From Catellatospora paridis (GTDB lineage Bacteria; Actinomycetota; Actinomycetes; Mycobacteriales; Micromonosporaceae), in assembly GCF_009720365.1 (NCBI RefSeq), contig NZ_WBZD01000038.1, positions 62,001 through 126,000 of the forward strand: 64,000 nucleotides of DNA, written 5' to 3'. A program made the position numbers and the translations under genes. Below the pieces are notes generated by a model. It searched no databases and was not told where the DNA came from. It saw nothing but the letters and a program-made list of their open reading frames with translations. Below are positions 17,764 to 26,504 of this stretch, one piece after another (the first letter of the stretch is position 1; each line of letters begins with the position of its first letter).

Positions 17764-19011
17764 GTGCAGCCCTCCGTGCCCGAGTCCCCCCGCCTGACCC
17801 GCTCCCGCTCCGACCGCCTGGTCGCCGGGGTGGCCGGGGGCATCGCCGCGAACGTACGGCTGTCACCGACGCTGATCCGGATCGCCTTCGTCCTGCTGCT
17901 GCCCATCAACGGCCTCGGCGCGCTCCTCTATGCCGCCTTCTGGGCCGTGCTGCCGGCCGGGCCGGGGGAGACCCGTCCCCGCTCGCTGTGGCGGCTGGCC
18001 CCCTTCGTGCTGGCCGGGCTGGCGCTGATGACGGTCAGCACGCTGATCAACCACAACGGCGGGATCGGGATGACCGTCGGCTGGCTGGTGGCTCTGGTCG
18101 CCGTCGGCGCGGGCATCATCTGGCACCAGAGCGACCCGGACCGCCGCCAGCGCTGGTCCGACGAGTCGCCGTCGGCCCCCTGGCTGGCCGCCCTCTCCGA
18201 CGGGGACCGCCGGATCTACCTGCTGCGCTTCCTGGCCGGCGGGGTGCTGGTCGCGGTGGGCATCCTCGGCCTGGTCTTCCTCTACTCCCCGGTCGCCAAC
18301 GTCTCCTGGGCCGACATGTGGCGGGCGATCGCGTTCGCGCTGGTCGCACTCGCCGGCGTCGGCCTCGTGGCGGCGCCGGTGCTGTGGCGCACGCTGACCG
18401 CGCTGCGCGCCGAGCGCGAGGGCCGTATCCGCGAGCAGGAACGCGCCGAGCTCGCCGCGATGGTGCACGACCAGGTGCTGCACACGCTGGCGCTGATCCA
18501 GCGCAACGCGGCCGATCCGGCGGCCGTGCAGCGCATCGCCCGGGGCCAGGAGCGCAGCCTGCGCAACTGGCTCTACCAGCCCACCGGCTCACCGACCGAG
18601 CATTTCGCCGCGGCGCTCCAGCAGGCCGCCGCGGAGGTGGAGGACACCTACGGCATCGCCGTGGAGGCGGTGGTGGTCGGTGACCGCCTGGTGGACGACA
18701 AGGTGTCCGCGATCGTCGCCGCGGCGCGCGAGGCGCTGGTCAACGCGGCCCGCCATGCCAAGGTCAAGACCGTGTCGTTGTACGCCGAGGCGGAGCCGAC
18801 CATGCTGAGCGTGTTCGTCCGCGACCGCGGCACCGGTTTCGACCTCAACGGTGTCGAGGAGCGGCGGCACGGCGTCCGTGGTTCGATCATCGGGCGCATG
18901 TCGCGGCACGGCGGCCACGCGGAGATTCGCAGCGAGGTCGGCGAGGGCACCGAGGTCAGGCTGACCATGACGGTCACCTCGCCGAAGGAGCCGAAGGAGA
19001 CACCGGCATGA
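17764..19011 (+). CDS. PspC-domain sensor histidine kinase
   Basis: A 415-residue membrane kinase starting at GTG. An N-terminal PspC domain (about 10-65, SDRLVAGVAGGIAANVRLSP) is followed by about four further membrane helices to residue 215. The dimerisation helix has the phospho-acceptor His235 in MVHDQVLHTLALIQRNA, a NarL-type (HisKA_3-like) site. The ATPase domain shows AAREALVNAARHAKV and DRGTGFDLNGV. The architecture resembles MacS of Streptomyces coelicolor, an assignment from memory of that family. Its stop reads GCATGA, overlapping an ATG that runs into the micro-ORF before its response regulator. Confidence 0.88.
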   Translation: MQPSVPESPRLTRSRSDRLVAGVAGGIAANVRLSPTLIRIAFVLLLPINGLGALLYAAFWAVLPAGPGETRPRSLWRLAPFVLAGLALMTVSTLINHNGGIGMTVGWLVALVAVGAGIIWHQSDPDRRQRWSDESPSAPWLAALSDGDRRIYLLRFLAGGVLVAVGILGLVFLYSPVANVSWADMWRAIAFALVALAGVGLVAAPVLWRTLTALRAEREGRIREQERAELAAMVHDQVLHTLALIQRNAADPAAVQRIARGQERSLRNWLYQPTGSPTEHFAAALQQAAAEVEDTYGIAVEAVVVGDRLVDDKVSAIVAAAREALVNAARHAKVKTVSLYAEAEPTMLSVFVRDRGTGFDLNGVEERRHGVRGSIIGRMSRHGGHAEIRSEVGEGTEVRLTMTVTSPKEPKETPA

Positions 19012-19043
19012 GCGGGCGACGGCACACACGGCAGACATCGGGC

Positions 19044-19121
19044 ATGAGTGGACGGACCGGGAAAATCATGTTGCACGGTTCGGCTCAGGCACGTGACGAG
19101 CGCAGCGAGGAGCGGGCATGA
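19044..19121 (+). CDS. Micro-ORF overlapping response-regulator start (repeat D copy)
   Basis: A 25-codon frame beginning MSGRTGKIMLHG and ending ARDERSEERA; its TGA overlaps the response-regulator ATG. The last nine codons match the micro-ORF before psd, and the length is the same. An in-frame ATG at 19008, overlapping the kinase stop, would extend it by 12 codons and link all three frames. Expression is not shown. Confidence 0.5.
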   Translation: MSGRTGKIMLHGSAQARDERSEERA

Positions 19122-19777
19122 GCGAGGACGTGGGCGGGCAGCGGTTGCGGGTGTTCCTGGTCGACGACCACGGGATGTTCCGGGCGGGCGTGCGGGCCGA
19201 GCTGGGGGGCCACGTCGACGTGGTCGGCGAGGCGGCGACGGTGGCCCAGGCCGTGTCGATGATCGGCTCGGTGGTCCCGGACGTGGTGCTGCTGGACGTG
19301 CACATGCCGGACGGCGGCGGCCGCGCGGTGCTCGACGCGGTGCGCAAGACCCAGCCGCAGGTGCGCTTCCTGGCGCTGTCGGTCTCCGACGCGGCCGAGG
19401 ACGTGATCGGCCTGATCCGGGCGGGCGCGCGCGGCTACGTCACCAAGACGATCTCCCCGGACGACCTGGTGGACGCGATCCGGCGAGTGGCCGACGGGGA
19501 CGCGGTCTTCTCACCCCGGCTGGCCGGATTCGTGCTGGACGCCTTCGCCGCGCGGCCGGACGCGCCGGTGGCCGACCCGGAGCTGGACCAGCTGACCAAC
19601 CGGGAACGCGAGGTGCTGCGGCTGCTGGCGCGGGGGTACGCGTACAAGGAGATCGCCAAGGAGCTGTTCATCTCCATCAAGACGGTGGAGACCCACGTCT
19701 CCAATGTGCTCCGCAAGCTGCAGATGTCCAACAGATATGAATTGTCGCGTTGGGCCGCAGATCGACGCCTCGTGTGA
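19118..19777 (+). CDS. LuxR/NarL-family response regulator
   Basis: A 219-residue regulator paired with the preceding kinase. The receiver domain (about 10-125) has acidic residues D16-D17, phospho-acceptor D60 in VVLLDVHMPDGG, and the conserved lysine in GYVTKTIS. The LuxR-type helix-turn-helix is at about 152-215 (LTNREREVLRLLARGYAYKE, then SIKTVETHVSNVLRKL). The start is the ATG at 19118 behind GAGGAGCGGG, which lies inside repeat D. It probably controls envelope-stress genes, including the divergent PspC operon. Confidence 0.92.
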   Translation: MSEDVGGQRLRVFLVDDHGMFRAGVRAELGGHVDVVGEAATVAQAVSMIGSVVPDVVLLDVHMPDGGGRAVLDAVRKTQPQVRFLALSVSDAAEDVIGLIRAGARGYVTKTISPDDLVDAIRRVADGDAVFSPRLAGFVLDAFAARPDAPVADPELDQLTNREREVLRLLARGYAYKEIAKELFISIKTVETHVSNVLRKLQMSNRYELSRWAADRRLV

Positions 19778-20027
19778 CTCTCGGTATCGCCCACAGGCTG
19801 GGATGCCAGTTACCATCGTGTTTCGTTCCTCGATCAACTTCATGATCAAACGGTGCTATATCCGCTGGTCAAAAAGCTACGTCGAGATGTGAAGGATTTC
19901 TTGACGGGATATCGGCGTCGTCCCGTCTCGGTAACGGGTTGGTATCAGGCCCTTCCGGCGCGTGCACACGGGGTGCGAAAGTGTGGCCACCTCACACCCC
20001 CTCGTGAGCGCCTGAGGAGGCACACGC

Positions 20028-21668
20028 ATGCGTGGGATTACCCCATGGAAGGTGACAGTCGGTCTGACCGCTGTCGCCCTGGCCGCAGCTGGTTGCACCA
20101 GCACGCCTGAGCCGGAAGCACCCAAGAACGACGGCTCGTTCATCATCAGCTGGAGCGAGCCCCAGAACCCGCTGGTGCCGGCCGGTACCTCGGAGACCCA
20201 GGGCGGCGTGGTCATCGACGCGCTCTTCACCGGTCTGACGAACTACGCGGCTGCCGACGCCAAGACCGAGATGGCGAACGCCGAGTCGATCACCTCCGCT
20301 GACGGCGGCACGACCTGGACCGTCAAGCTCAAGTCGGGCTGGAAGTGGCACGACGGCACGCCGGTCACCGCGAAGAACTACGTGGACGCGTGGAACTACG
20401 CGGCGTACTCGCCGAACGGTCTGATCAACGGCACGTTCTTCGGTGACATCAAGGGCTACAGCGACGTTGTCAGCGAGGACCCGGACGGTCCGGACAAGCC
20501 TCAGGTGGCCCCGAAGCCGGCCAAGGACAAGCTCGACGGTCTGAAGGTCGTCGACGACAACACGTTCGAGGTGACCCTGGGCGGCCCGTCGAACCTGTGG
20601 CCGATCAAGGTCGGTTACTCGGCGTTCATGCCGCTGCCGGACGTGTTCTTCAAGGACCCGGCTGCCTTCGGCCAGAAGCCGATCGGCAACGGCCCCTTCA
20701 AGCTCGACTCGTGGACCAAGAACGTCGAGCTGAAGGTCACCCGTAACGACGACTACCAGGGCACCGACAAGCCGAAGGTGAAGGACGTCGTCTTCCGCGT
20801 CTACACCGACGACGCCGCCGCCTACGAGGACGTCAAGAACGGCACCATCGACTTCCAGCAGCAGGTTCCGTCGGCCAAGCTGGTCGGCGACCTGTACAAG
20901 ACGGACTTCGGCGCGGACCGCTCGAGCAACAAGCCGGTCTCGTCGTCGGCCTTCATCGCGCTGCCGACCTGGCTGCCGGGTTACAACGACCCGAAGGTGC
21001 GCCAGGCGATCTCGATGGCGATCGACCGCAAGCTGATCGTCGAGAAGATCTTCAACAACACGCGCATCCCGATGAACGGCTGGGTCAACCCGAACATGGC
21101 CGGTTACAAGGACGGCTCGTGTGGCGAGTTCTGCACCTTCGACGCCGCCAAGGCCAAGGCGCTGTACGACTCGGCGACCACCAAGCCGAAGGAGATCTCG
21201 ATCGCCTACAACGGTGACGCCTCGCACAAGCCGTGGGTCGACGCCGTCTGTAACAGCATCGCGACCGCCCTGTCGGTGACCTGCACCGGCAAGCCGTTCC
21301 CGACCTTCGGCGAGTTCCGGACCCTGGTCACCACCCAGAAGATGACGGGCATGTCCCGCGCCGGCTGGCAGGCTGACTACCCGCACATCGAGAACTGGCT
21401 GAACCCGCTGCTCAAGACGGGTGCCTCGTCCAACGACGGCAAGTTCTCGGACGCGGCGTTCGACGCCAAGCTGAAGGAGGCCGACGGCACTGCCGACCTT
21501 GCGGCCGCCGAGAAGCTGTACCAGGACGCCGAGGCGATGCTGCCGGCTCTCATGCCGACCATCCCGCTGTGGCACTCGTCGCAGCAGACCGTGTGGTCCG
21601 CGAAGCTCGCGACCGTCACCATCAACACCTTTGGCGAGCTGGACCTGGCCACCGTCACGGTCAAGTGA
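20028..21668 (+). CDS. Peptide ABC transporter substrate-binding lipoprotein 1
   Basis: A 546-residue family 5 extracellular solute-binding protein. The signal peptide and lipobox (VALAAAGCTS) place it on the outer face of the membrane. Family features include GGTTWTVKLKSGWKWHDGTP, NGPFKLDSWTKN and VRQAISMAIDRKLIV. It is the first gene of a complete Opp/Dpp-type operon and is separated from the permeases by a 141-bp gap with a hairpin, an arrangement that usually lets the binding protein be made in excess. Whether it takes oligopeptides, dipeptides or another solute cannot be told. Confidence 0.9.
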   Translation: MRGITPWKVTVGLTAVALAAAGCTSTPEPEAPKNDGSFIISWSEPQNPLVPAGTSETQGGVVIDALFTGLTNYAAADAKTEMANAESITSADGGTTWTVKLKSGWKWHDGTPVTAKNYVDAWNYAAYSPNGLINGTFFGDIKGYSDVVSEDPDGPDKPQVAPKPAKDKLDGLKVVDDNTFEVTLGGPSNLWPIKVGYSAFMPLPDVFFKDPAAFGQKPIGNGPFKLDSWTKNVELKVTRNDDYQGTDKPKVKDVVFRVYTDDAAAYEDVKNGTIDFQQQVPSAKLVGDLYKTDFGADRSSNKPVSSSAFIALPTWLPGYNDPKVRQAISMAIDRKLIVEKIFNNTRIPMNGWVNPNMAGYKDGSCGEFCTFDAAKAKALYDSATTKPKEISIAYNGDASHKPWVDAVCNSIATALSVTCTGKPFPTFGEFRTLVTTQKMTGMSRAGWQADYPHIENWLNPLLKTGASSNDGKFSDAAFDAKLKEADGTADLAAAEKLYQDAEAMLPALMPTIPLWHSSQQTVWSAKLATVTINTFGELDLATVTVK

Positions 21669-21687
21669 GCTAGGCACCGGATATGAA

Positions 21688-21723
21688 CCGGCGTGCCGTG
21701 CCCGCGAGGGCCCGACACGCCGG
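21688..21723 (+). terminator. Intra-operon hairpin between binding protein and permeases
   Basis: CCGGCGTG pairs with CACGCCGG around a GC-rich loop just after the substrate-binding gene, with further pairing possible between GGGTCCGACCCC and GGGGTCGGCCC downstream. Probably a partial terminator or 3'-end stabiliser. Confidence 0.5.
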
Positions 21724-21809
21724 CGGGTCCGACCCCAGGTGACGCGGCGGGTGACCGCCGTGGCATGTGGGGTCGGCCCTATCTCGGCGAGGCTCAGTGA
21801 GGAGTAGTC

Positions 21810-22718
21810 ATGGGGCGATATGCCCTCCGCCGTTTGCTGCAGGCGATCCCTGTCTTCATCGGCACCACCTTTCTCATCTGGTTCCTGGTGTGGGGACTAC
21901 CAGGTGATCCTTTTGCGGGACGCTGTGGCGAACGGCAGTGCCCGCCCGCGTACGTCCAGTTCATGACCGACAAGTTCGGCCTGGACGACCCGCTGCCTGT
22001 GCAGTACCTGAACTACCTGACCAACCTGCTACGCGGCGAGTTCGGCCAGACCTTCAACGGCACCGAGATCGGCGACCTGCTGGCGCAGGCCTTCCCCGTC
22101 TCGATCAAGCTCGCGCTGGTGGCCGTCGCCGCCGAGGCGCTGATCGGCATCACCGCCGGCGTGCTCACCGGCCTGCGCCGGGGCAGCTTCATCGACAACC
22201 TGGTGCTGGTGTCGACCCTGGTCCTGATCGCAACGCCGATCTTCGTGATCGGCCTCGTGGCCCGCTACTCCCTGGGGCTGGCGTCGGTGTCGCCGGAGGC
22301 GCCCCTGGTGGAGCTGATCATCCCGGGTCTCATCCTGGGCAGCGGCTCGCTGGCGTACATCACTCGGTTGACCCGGGTGAACCTGGTGGAGAACCGGCGT
22401 GCCGACTACGTGCGGACCGCGGTTGCCAAGGGCCTGGCCCCCAGCCGTGTCACGGGTGTGCACCTGCTGCGCAACTCGATGATCCCGGTCGTCACCTGGC
22501 TCGGCCTCGACCTCGGCTCGCTCATGGGCGGCGCCATCGTCACCGAGGGCATCTTCAACATCCGCGGCATCGGCGGGCTGCTGTTCGACTCCATCAACCG
22601 CAGGCAGTCCGGCGTCGTGGTGTCGATCGTGGCGATCCTGGTGCTCGTCTACCTCATCGTCAACCTGATCGTCGACCTTCTGTACGGGGTCTTGGACCCG
22701 AGGATCCGCTATGAGTAG
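21810..22718 (+). CDS. Peptide ABC transporter permease, DppB type
   Basis: A 302-residue membrane protein with the N-terminal pattern of DppB/OppB permeases (RRLLQAIPVFIGTTFLIWFL) and about six helices. The cytoplasmic EAA-type loop reads ADYVRTAVAKGLAPSRVTGV. GAGGAG precedes the ATG. Its stop overlaps the start of the second permease by 8 bases. Confidence 0.92.
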   Translation: MGRYALRRLLQAIPVFIGTTFLIWFLVWGLPGDPFAGRCGERQCPPAYVQFMTDKFGLDDPLPVQYLNYLTNLLRGEFGQTFNGTEIGDLLAQAFPVSIKLALVAVAAEALIGITAGVLTGLRRGSFIDNLVLVSTLVLIATPIFVIGLVARYSLGLASVSPEAPLVELIIPGLILGSGSLAYITRLTRVNLVENRRADYVRTAVAKGLAPSRVTGVHLLRNSMIPVVTWLGLDLGSLMGGAIVTEGIFNIRGIGGLLFDSINRRQSGVVVSIVAILVLVYLIVNLIVDLLYGVLDPRIRYE

Positions 22719-23694
22719 CCCGGAAGTGGCCACGCCCACGGCCGAGGCCGCCCCGATGCCGGTGACCCCGGCGGTCGTGGAGTCGGCCCCCAAAAAGGAC
22801 AAGCCGCGCAGCCTGTGGACGGACGCCTGGTACGAGCTGCGGCGCAAGCCGCTGTTCGTGATCTCCGCGATCATGATCACGATCTTCGTGCTGATGGCCG
22901 CGTTCCCGTCGCTGTTCAGCTCCGTCGATCCGCAGGCGGCCGACCTCAACAGGAGCCTGACCCCGCCCGACTTCGGCAGCTGGTTCCAGTTCGGCAAGCA
23001 GGGCCAGTTCGGGTTCGACCTGCAGGGCAAGGACATCTACGCCCGGACGATCTACGGCGCCCGCGCCTCGATCGTGGTGGGCCTGTCGGCGGTCCTCGGT
23101 AACATGCTGCTGGGCGGGACCTTCGGCATCCTGAGCGGCTACCTGGGCGGCTGGACGGACACGCTGCTGGCGCGGTTCGGCGACATCTTCCTCGGCCTGC
23201 CGTTCGTGCTCGGCGCGCTGGTCATCCTGTCGACCTTCGCCCCGGTGCAGGACAGCCCGAGCGCGCTCCGCATCACCAGCCTGGTGATCATGACGTTCAT
23301 CGCGCTGGGCTGGCCGTCGTTCGCCCGCATCATGCGGGCGGCGGTGCTGTCCACCAAGCAGCTCGACTACGTGCATGCCGCGCAGGCGCTGGGCGCCCGG
23401 CCGGGCCGGGTCATCTTCCGGCACGTCCTGCCCAACGCCATCGCTCCGATGGTGGTCGTCGGCACGATCACGCTCGGCGGGTACATCGGCGCGGAGGCGA
23501 CGCTGTCCTTCCTCGGCGTCGGCCTGCGGGAGCCGGTCGTCTCCTGGGGCATCATGATCGGCGACGGCCGCAACTACATGGAGACCGCGCCCTACATCAT
23601 GGCGTTCCCCGCCGCGTTCCTCGCCATCGCGGTGCTCAGCTTCGTCATGCTCGGCGACGCCGTGCGCGACGCACTCGACCCGAAGCTGCGCTAG
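22711..23694 (+). CDS. Peptide ABC transporter permease, DppC type
   Basis: A 327-residue permease with the DppC N-terminus (SLWTDAWYELRRKPLFVISA), extracellular insert and EAA loop (LDYVHAAQALGARPGRVIFR). It overlaps the DppB gene by 8 bases and precedes the first ATPase gene by 8 bases, so all are in one operon. Confidence 0.92.
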   Translation: MSSPEVATPTAEAAPMPVTPAVVESAPKKDKPRSLWTDAWYELRRKPLFVISAIMITIFVLMAAFPSLFSSVDPQAADLNRSLTPPDFGSWFQFGKQGQFGFDLQGKDIYARTIYGARASIVVGLSAVLGNMLLGGTFGILSGYLGGWTDTLLARFGDIFLGLPFVLGALVILSTFAPVQDSPSALRITSLVIMTFIALGWPSFARIMRAAVLSTKQLDYVHAAQALGARPGRVIFRHVLPNAIAPMVVVGTITLGGYIGAEATLSFLGVGLREPVVSWGIMIGDGRNYMETAPYIMAFPAAFLAIAVLSFVMLGDAVRDALDPKLR

Positions 23695-23702
23695 GAGGCG
23701 TC

Positions 23703-24740
23703 GTGAGTGACATCAAGGTGAAAACGGCGCCGGTGCAGGGCGTCAACGGCGGCTCCGCGAGCCACCTGCTCGAGATCGAGAACCTGCACGTCGAGTTCCG
23801 CACCCGGGACGGCGTGGCCAAGGTGATCAACGGTGTGTCGTACCACGTGGACGCCGGTGAGACGTTGGCGGTGCTCGGCGAGTCGGGCTCCGGCAAGAGC
23901 GTGACGGCGCAGACCATCATGGGCATCCTCGACACCCCGCCGGGCTTCGTGACGGGCGGTTCCATCCGCTTCCGCGGCAAGGATCTGCTCACCATGGGCA
24001 AGGATGAGCGACGGCTGGTCCGCGGCGAGGGCATCGCGATGGTGTTCCAGGACGCGCTCTCGGCGCTCAACCCGGTCTTCACGGTCGGGTTCCAGATCGC
24101 CGAGCTCTTCCGCAAGCGGCGGGGCATGAGCCGCGCCGACGGCTACAAGCGCGCGACGGAGCTGCTGGACCTGGTCAAGATCCCGGCGGCGAAGGCGCGC
24201 CTGAGGGACTTCCCGCACCAGTTCTCCGGCGGCATGCGCCAGCGCGTCATGATCGCCATGGCGCTGGCTCTCGACCCCGAGGTGCTGATCGCGGACGAGC
24301 CCACCACGGCACTCGACGTGACGGTGCAGGCCCAGATCATGGACCTGCTGGCGGAGATCCGCCGCGACCGGAACATGGGCATGATCCTGATCACCCACGA
24401 CCTCGGCGTGGTCGCCGACGTCGCGGACCGGATCGCGGTCATGTACGCGGGCCGGATCGTGGAGCAGGCCGACGTGCACAACCTGTATGGCAAGCCCTGC
24501 CACCCGTACACGCTGGCCCTGCTGGACTCGCTGCCGCGCCTGGACCTCAAGGGCCAGGAGCTCAACACCATCAAGGGTCTTCCGCCCAACCTGCTGCGCG
24601 TCCCCTCGGGCTGCGCGTTCCACCCGCGGTGCCAGATGGCGCGTGACATCTGCTCGACCCAGCGCCCCGCGCTGATCGAGCTGGGTGGCGTCCGGTCCAG
24701 CGCCTGTCACTTCGCAGAGGAGCTGTACGGCCGTGAGTGA
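23703..24740 (+). CDS. Peptide ABC transporter ATPase, DppD type
   Basis: A 345-residue ATPase starting at GTG. It has Walker [13 protein letters not shown], signature [14 protein letters not shown] and Walker [13 protein letters not shown]. The C-terminal oligopeptide-transporter extension has the conserved cysteines CAFHPRCQMARDIC and ACHF. One of two ATPases that power this importer; it overlaps the second by 8 bases. Confidence 0.92.
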   Translation: MSDIKVKTAPVQGVNGGSASHLLEIENLHVEFRTRDGVAKVINGVSYHVDAGETLAVLGESGSGKSVTAQTIMGILDTPPGFVTGGSIRFRGKDLLTMGKDERRLVRGEGIAMVFQDALSALNPVFTVGFQIAELFRKRRGMSRADGYKRATELLDLVKIPAAKARLRDFPHQFSGGMRQRVMIAMALALDPEVLIADEPTTALDVTVQAQIMDLLAEIRRDRNMGMILITHDLGVVADVADRIAVMYAGRIVEQADVHNLYGKPCHPYTLALLDSLPRLDLKGQELNTIKGLPPNLLRVPSGCAFHPRCQMARDICSTQRPALIELGGVRSSACHFAEELYGRE

Positions 24741-25740
24741 AGTGATCCTCGAAGTACGCGACCTGGTCAAGCACTTCCCGATCCGCCAGGGCATCGTCTT
24801 CAAGCGGACCATCGGGCAGATCAAGGCCGTCGACGGCGTCTCGCTCGACCTGCACAAGGGCGAGACCCTGGGCATCGTCGGAGAGTCGGGCTGTGGCAAG
24901 TCGACGCTGGCCAAGCTGCTGATGAACCTGGAGAAGCCGACCTCCGGCGAGGTGCGCTACCAGGGGCGGGACGTGCTGCGGCTCAACCCGGCCGACCAGC
25001 GCCGGCTGCGCCGCAACATCCAGCTGGTCATGCAGGACCCGTACACCTCGCTCAACCCGCGGATGACCGTGGGCGACATCGTCGGGGAGCCTTTCGAGAT
25101 CCACCCCGAGGTCGCGCCCAAGGGCGAGCGGCGGCGCAAGGTGCAGGAACTGCTGGACGTGGTCGGCCTCAACCCCGAGCACATCAACCGCTACCCGCAC
25201 CAGTTCTCCGGCGGACAGCGCCAGCGCATCGGCATCGCCCGTGCGCTGGCCCTCAAGCCCGAGGTCATCGTCTGCGACGAGCCCGTGTCGGCACTCGACG
25301 TGTCGATCCAGGCGCAGGTGATGAACCTGCTGGACCAGCTGCAGAACGAGTTCAACCTGTCGTACATCTTCATTGCCCACGACCTGTCGGTGGTGCGCCA
25401 CATCGCCGACCGGGTGGGCGTGATGTACCTCGGCAAGATGGTCGAGGTCGGCACCGACGACGACATCTACATCCGGCCCACGCACCCGTACACGCAGGCT
25501 CTGCTGTCCGCGGTGCCGGTGCCGGACCCCACGGCGCGTCAGCGCAAGGCGGTCATCCGGTTGGAGGGCGACGTCCCGTCGCCGGCCAACCCGCCGTCGG
25601 GCTGCCGTTTCCGTACCCGGTGCTGGAAGGCACAGGAGATCTGCGCGACGGAGCCGCCGCTGCTGCAGATCCGCCCCACCTCGGGGCACCCGAGCGCATG
25701 CCACTTCGCGCAGGAGCGGGACGTGGTGCACGCGGGGTAG
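24733..25740 (+). CDS. Peptide ABC transporter ATPase, DppF type
   Basis: A 335-residue ATPase with Walker [15 protein letters not shown], signature [14 protein letters not shown], Walker [13 protein letters not shown] and the C-terminal cysteine set [14 protein letters not shown] and ACHF. The start is the GTG at 24733 inside the end of the preceding gene (GTGAGTGA); the frame is open 16 codons further but these lie in the previous coding sequence. Last gene of transporter 1. Confidence 0.92.
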   Translation: MSEVILEVRDLVKHFPIRQGIVFKRTIGQIKAVDGVSLDLHKGETLGIVGESGCGKSTLAKLLMNLEKPTSGEVRYQGRDVLRLNPADQRRLRRNIQLVMQDPYTSLNPRMTVGDIVGEPFEIHPEVAPKGERRRKVQELLDVVGLNPEHINRYPHQFSGGQRQRIGIARALALKPEVIVCDEPVSALDVSIQAQVMNLLDQLQNEFNLSYIFIAHDLSVVRHIADRVGVMYLGKMVEVGTDDDIYIRPTHPYTQALLSAVPVPDPTARQRKAVIRLEGDVPSPANPPSGCRFRTRCWKAQEICATEPPLLQIRPTSGHPSACHFAQERDVVHAG

Positions 25741-25816
25741 GAGTGTCTCCCGGTGGCGAACGGTCAGGTGGGGTTGAGCCTCCGGCCGGACCGCCCGCCA
25801 CCGGGTCAACATAGAG

Positions 25817-25849
25817 CAGGGCACCGTCCGCGTAGCGGGCGGTGCCCTG
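25817..25849 (+). terminator. Hairpin terminator of peptide transporter 1
   Basis: CAGGGCACCG pairs with CGGTGCCCTG in a longer, partly interrupted stem, 76 bases after the last ATPase gene. Otherwise the gap to chorismate mutase shows no feature I can support. Confidence 0.65.
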
Positions 25850-25976
25850 TGCATGTGGGCTGGATTGCGTCAGCCTGGTGAGGAGGTCGTCGTCGCCCGC
25901 GGTAGCGGCCGCTCGGCGTCAGCTGGAGCGCAGCGGAAGATGACGTCGATTAAGGCCGCGGTAGCCGGCGAGCATG

Positions 25977-26261
25977 TCACAGCGGACCGCGGCCGGCGCG
26001 GAGGATGAGCAGGGCGAGCTGGGTGCCGTCGGGGCCGAGTTCGGCGCGGAAGCGGTCCATGATCTCGCGCTCGCGGCTGAGCACCAGGCGGGTGCCGCCG
26101 GAGGCGACGCGGGTCTTGCCGACCTGCTGCGAGATCGCGGCACGCTCCTTCCACAGCGCGATGAGGGCGGCGTCGATCTGGTCGATGCGCTCACGCATCG
26201 AGCTGATCTCCGTTGCGGCCTCCGGCGCGGTGGTGCCGGTCTCGTGGGCGATGGCGCTCAT
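25977..26261 (-). CDS. Chorismate mutase, AroQ type
   Basis: A 94-residue chorismate mutase that converts chorismate to prephenate for Phe and Tyr synthesis. The all-helical AroQ pattern is visible: an Arg-rich first helix (MRERIDQIDAALIALWKERA), then QQVGKTR and the SREREIMDRFR helix. The start is the ATG at 26261 with GAGGAG 6 bases upstream; the frame is open 15 codons further without a better site. No signal peptide, so it is intracellular. It is preceded by a hairpin and a short leader frame rich in Phe/Tyr codons, suggesting attenuation control. Confidence 0.85.
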   Translation of the reverse strand: MSAIAHETGTTAPEAATEISSMRERIDQIDAALIALWKERAAISQQVGKTRVASGGTRLVLSREREIMDRFRAELGPDGTQLALLILRAGRGPL

Positions 26262-26310
26262 GTGGGACTCCTCAGTGGGATTGTCGCTCACCAGTGGCCG
26301 GGACAAAGGC

Positions 26311-26343
26311 GAAAGCCCCGGGCTCTGGGAGCCCGGGGCTTTC
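26311..26343 (-). terminator. Perfect hairpin before chorismate mutase (candidate attenuator)
   Basis: 15-bp perfect arms GAAAGCCCCGGGCTC and complement with a 3-base loop; on the minus strand it is followed by GCCTTTG. It lies 15 bases after the leader-frame stop and 49 bases before the chorismate mutase start. It could equally terminate the upstream 5'-nucleotidase transcript. Confidence 0.8.
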
Positions 26344-26358
26344 GTGAGGTCTGTGTGC

Positions 26359-26475
26359 TCAGGCGCGACCTACGACTGCCGGGTTCCCGGAGCCATAGGT
26401 AAAGTAGAACGCCTGGTTGATCACGTTGCCAAGTATGCCATGGATACCTCGCCGCGCAAGCACGTCGACCATCAT
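26359..26475 (-). CDS. Candidate Phe/Tyr leader peptide upstream of chorismate mutase
   Basis: A 38-codon frame starting ATGATG with GAGG about 8 bases upstream. Residues 23-27 read F-Y-F-T-Y, four aromatic codons out of five, and the stop is 15 bases before a perfect hairpin. Leader peptide, control codons, terminator and an aromatic-pathway gene in this order is the classic layout of ribosome-mediated attenuation (as in pheL). A full antiterminator is not obvious; only short CCGGG/CCCGG complementarity between the leader (codons 28-32) and the hairpin arm is visible. Not shown to be expressed. Confidence 0.55.
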   Translation of the reverse strand: MMVDVLARRGIHGILGNVINQAFYFTYGSGNPAVVGRA

Positions 26476-26504
26476 GTGAGACCTCGATCTATCCGAGTGG
26501 CGGG

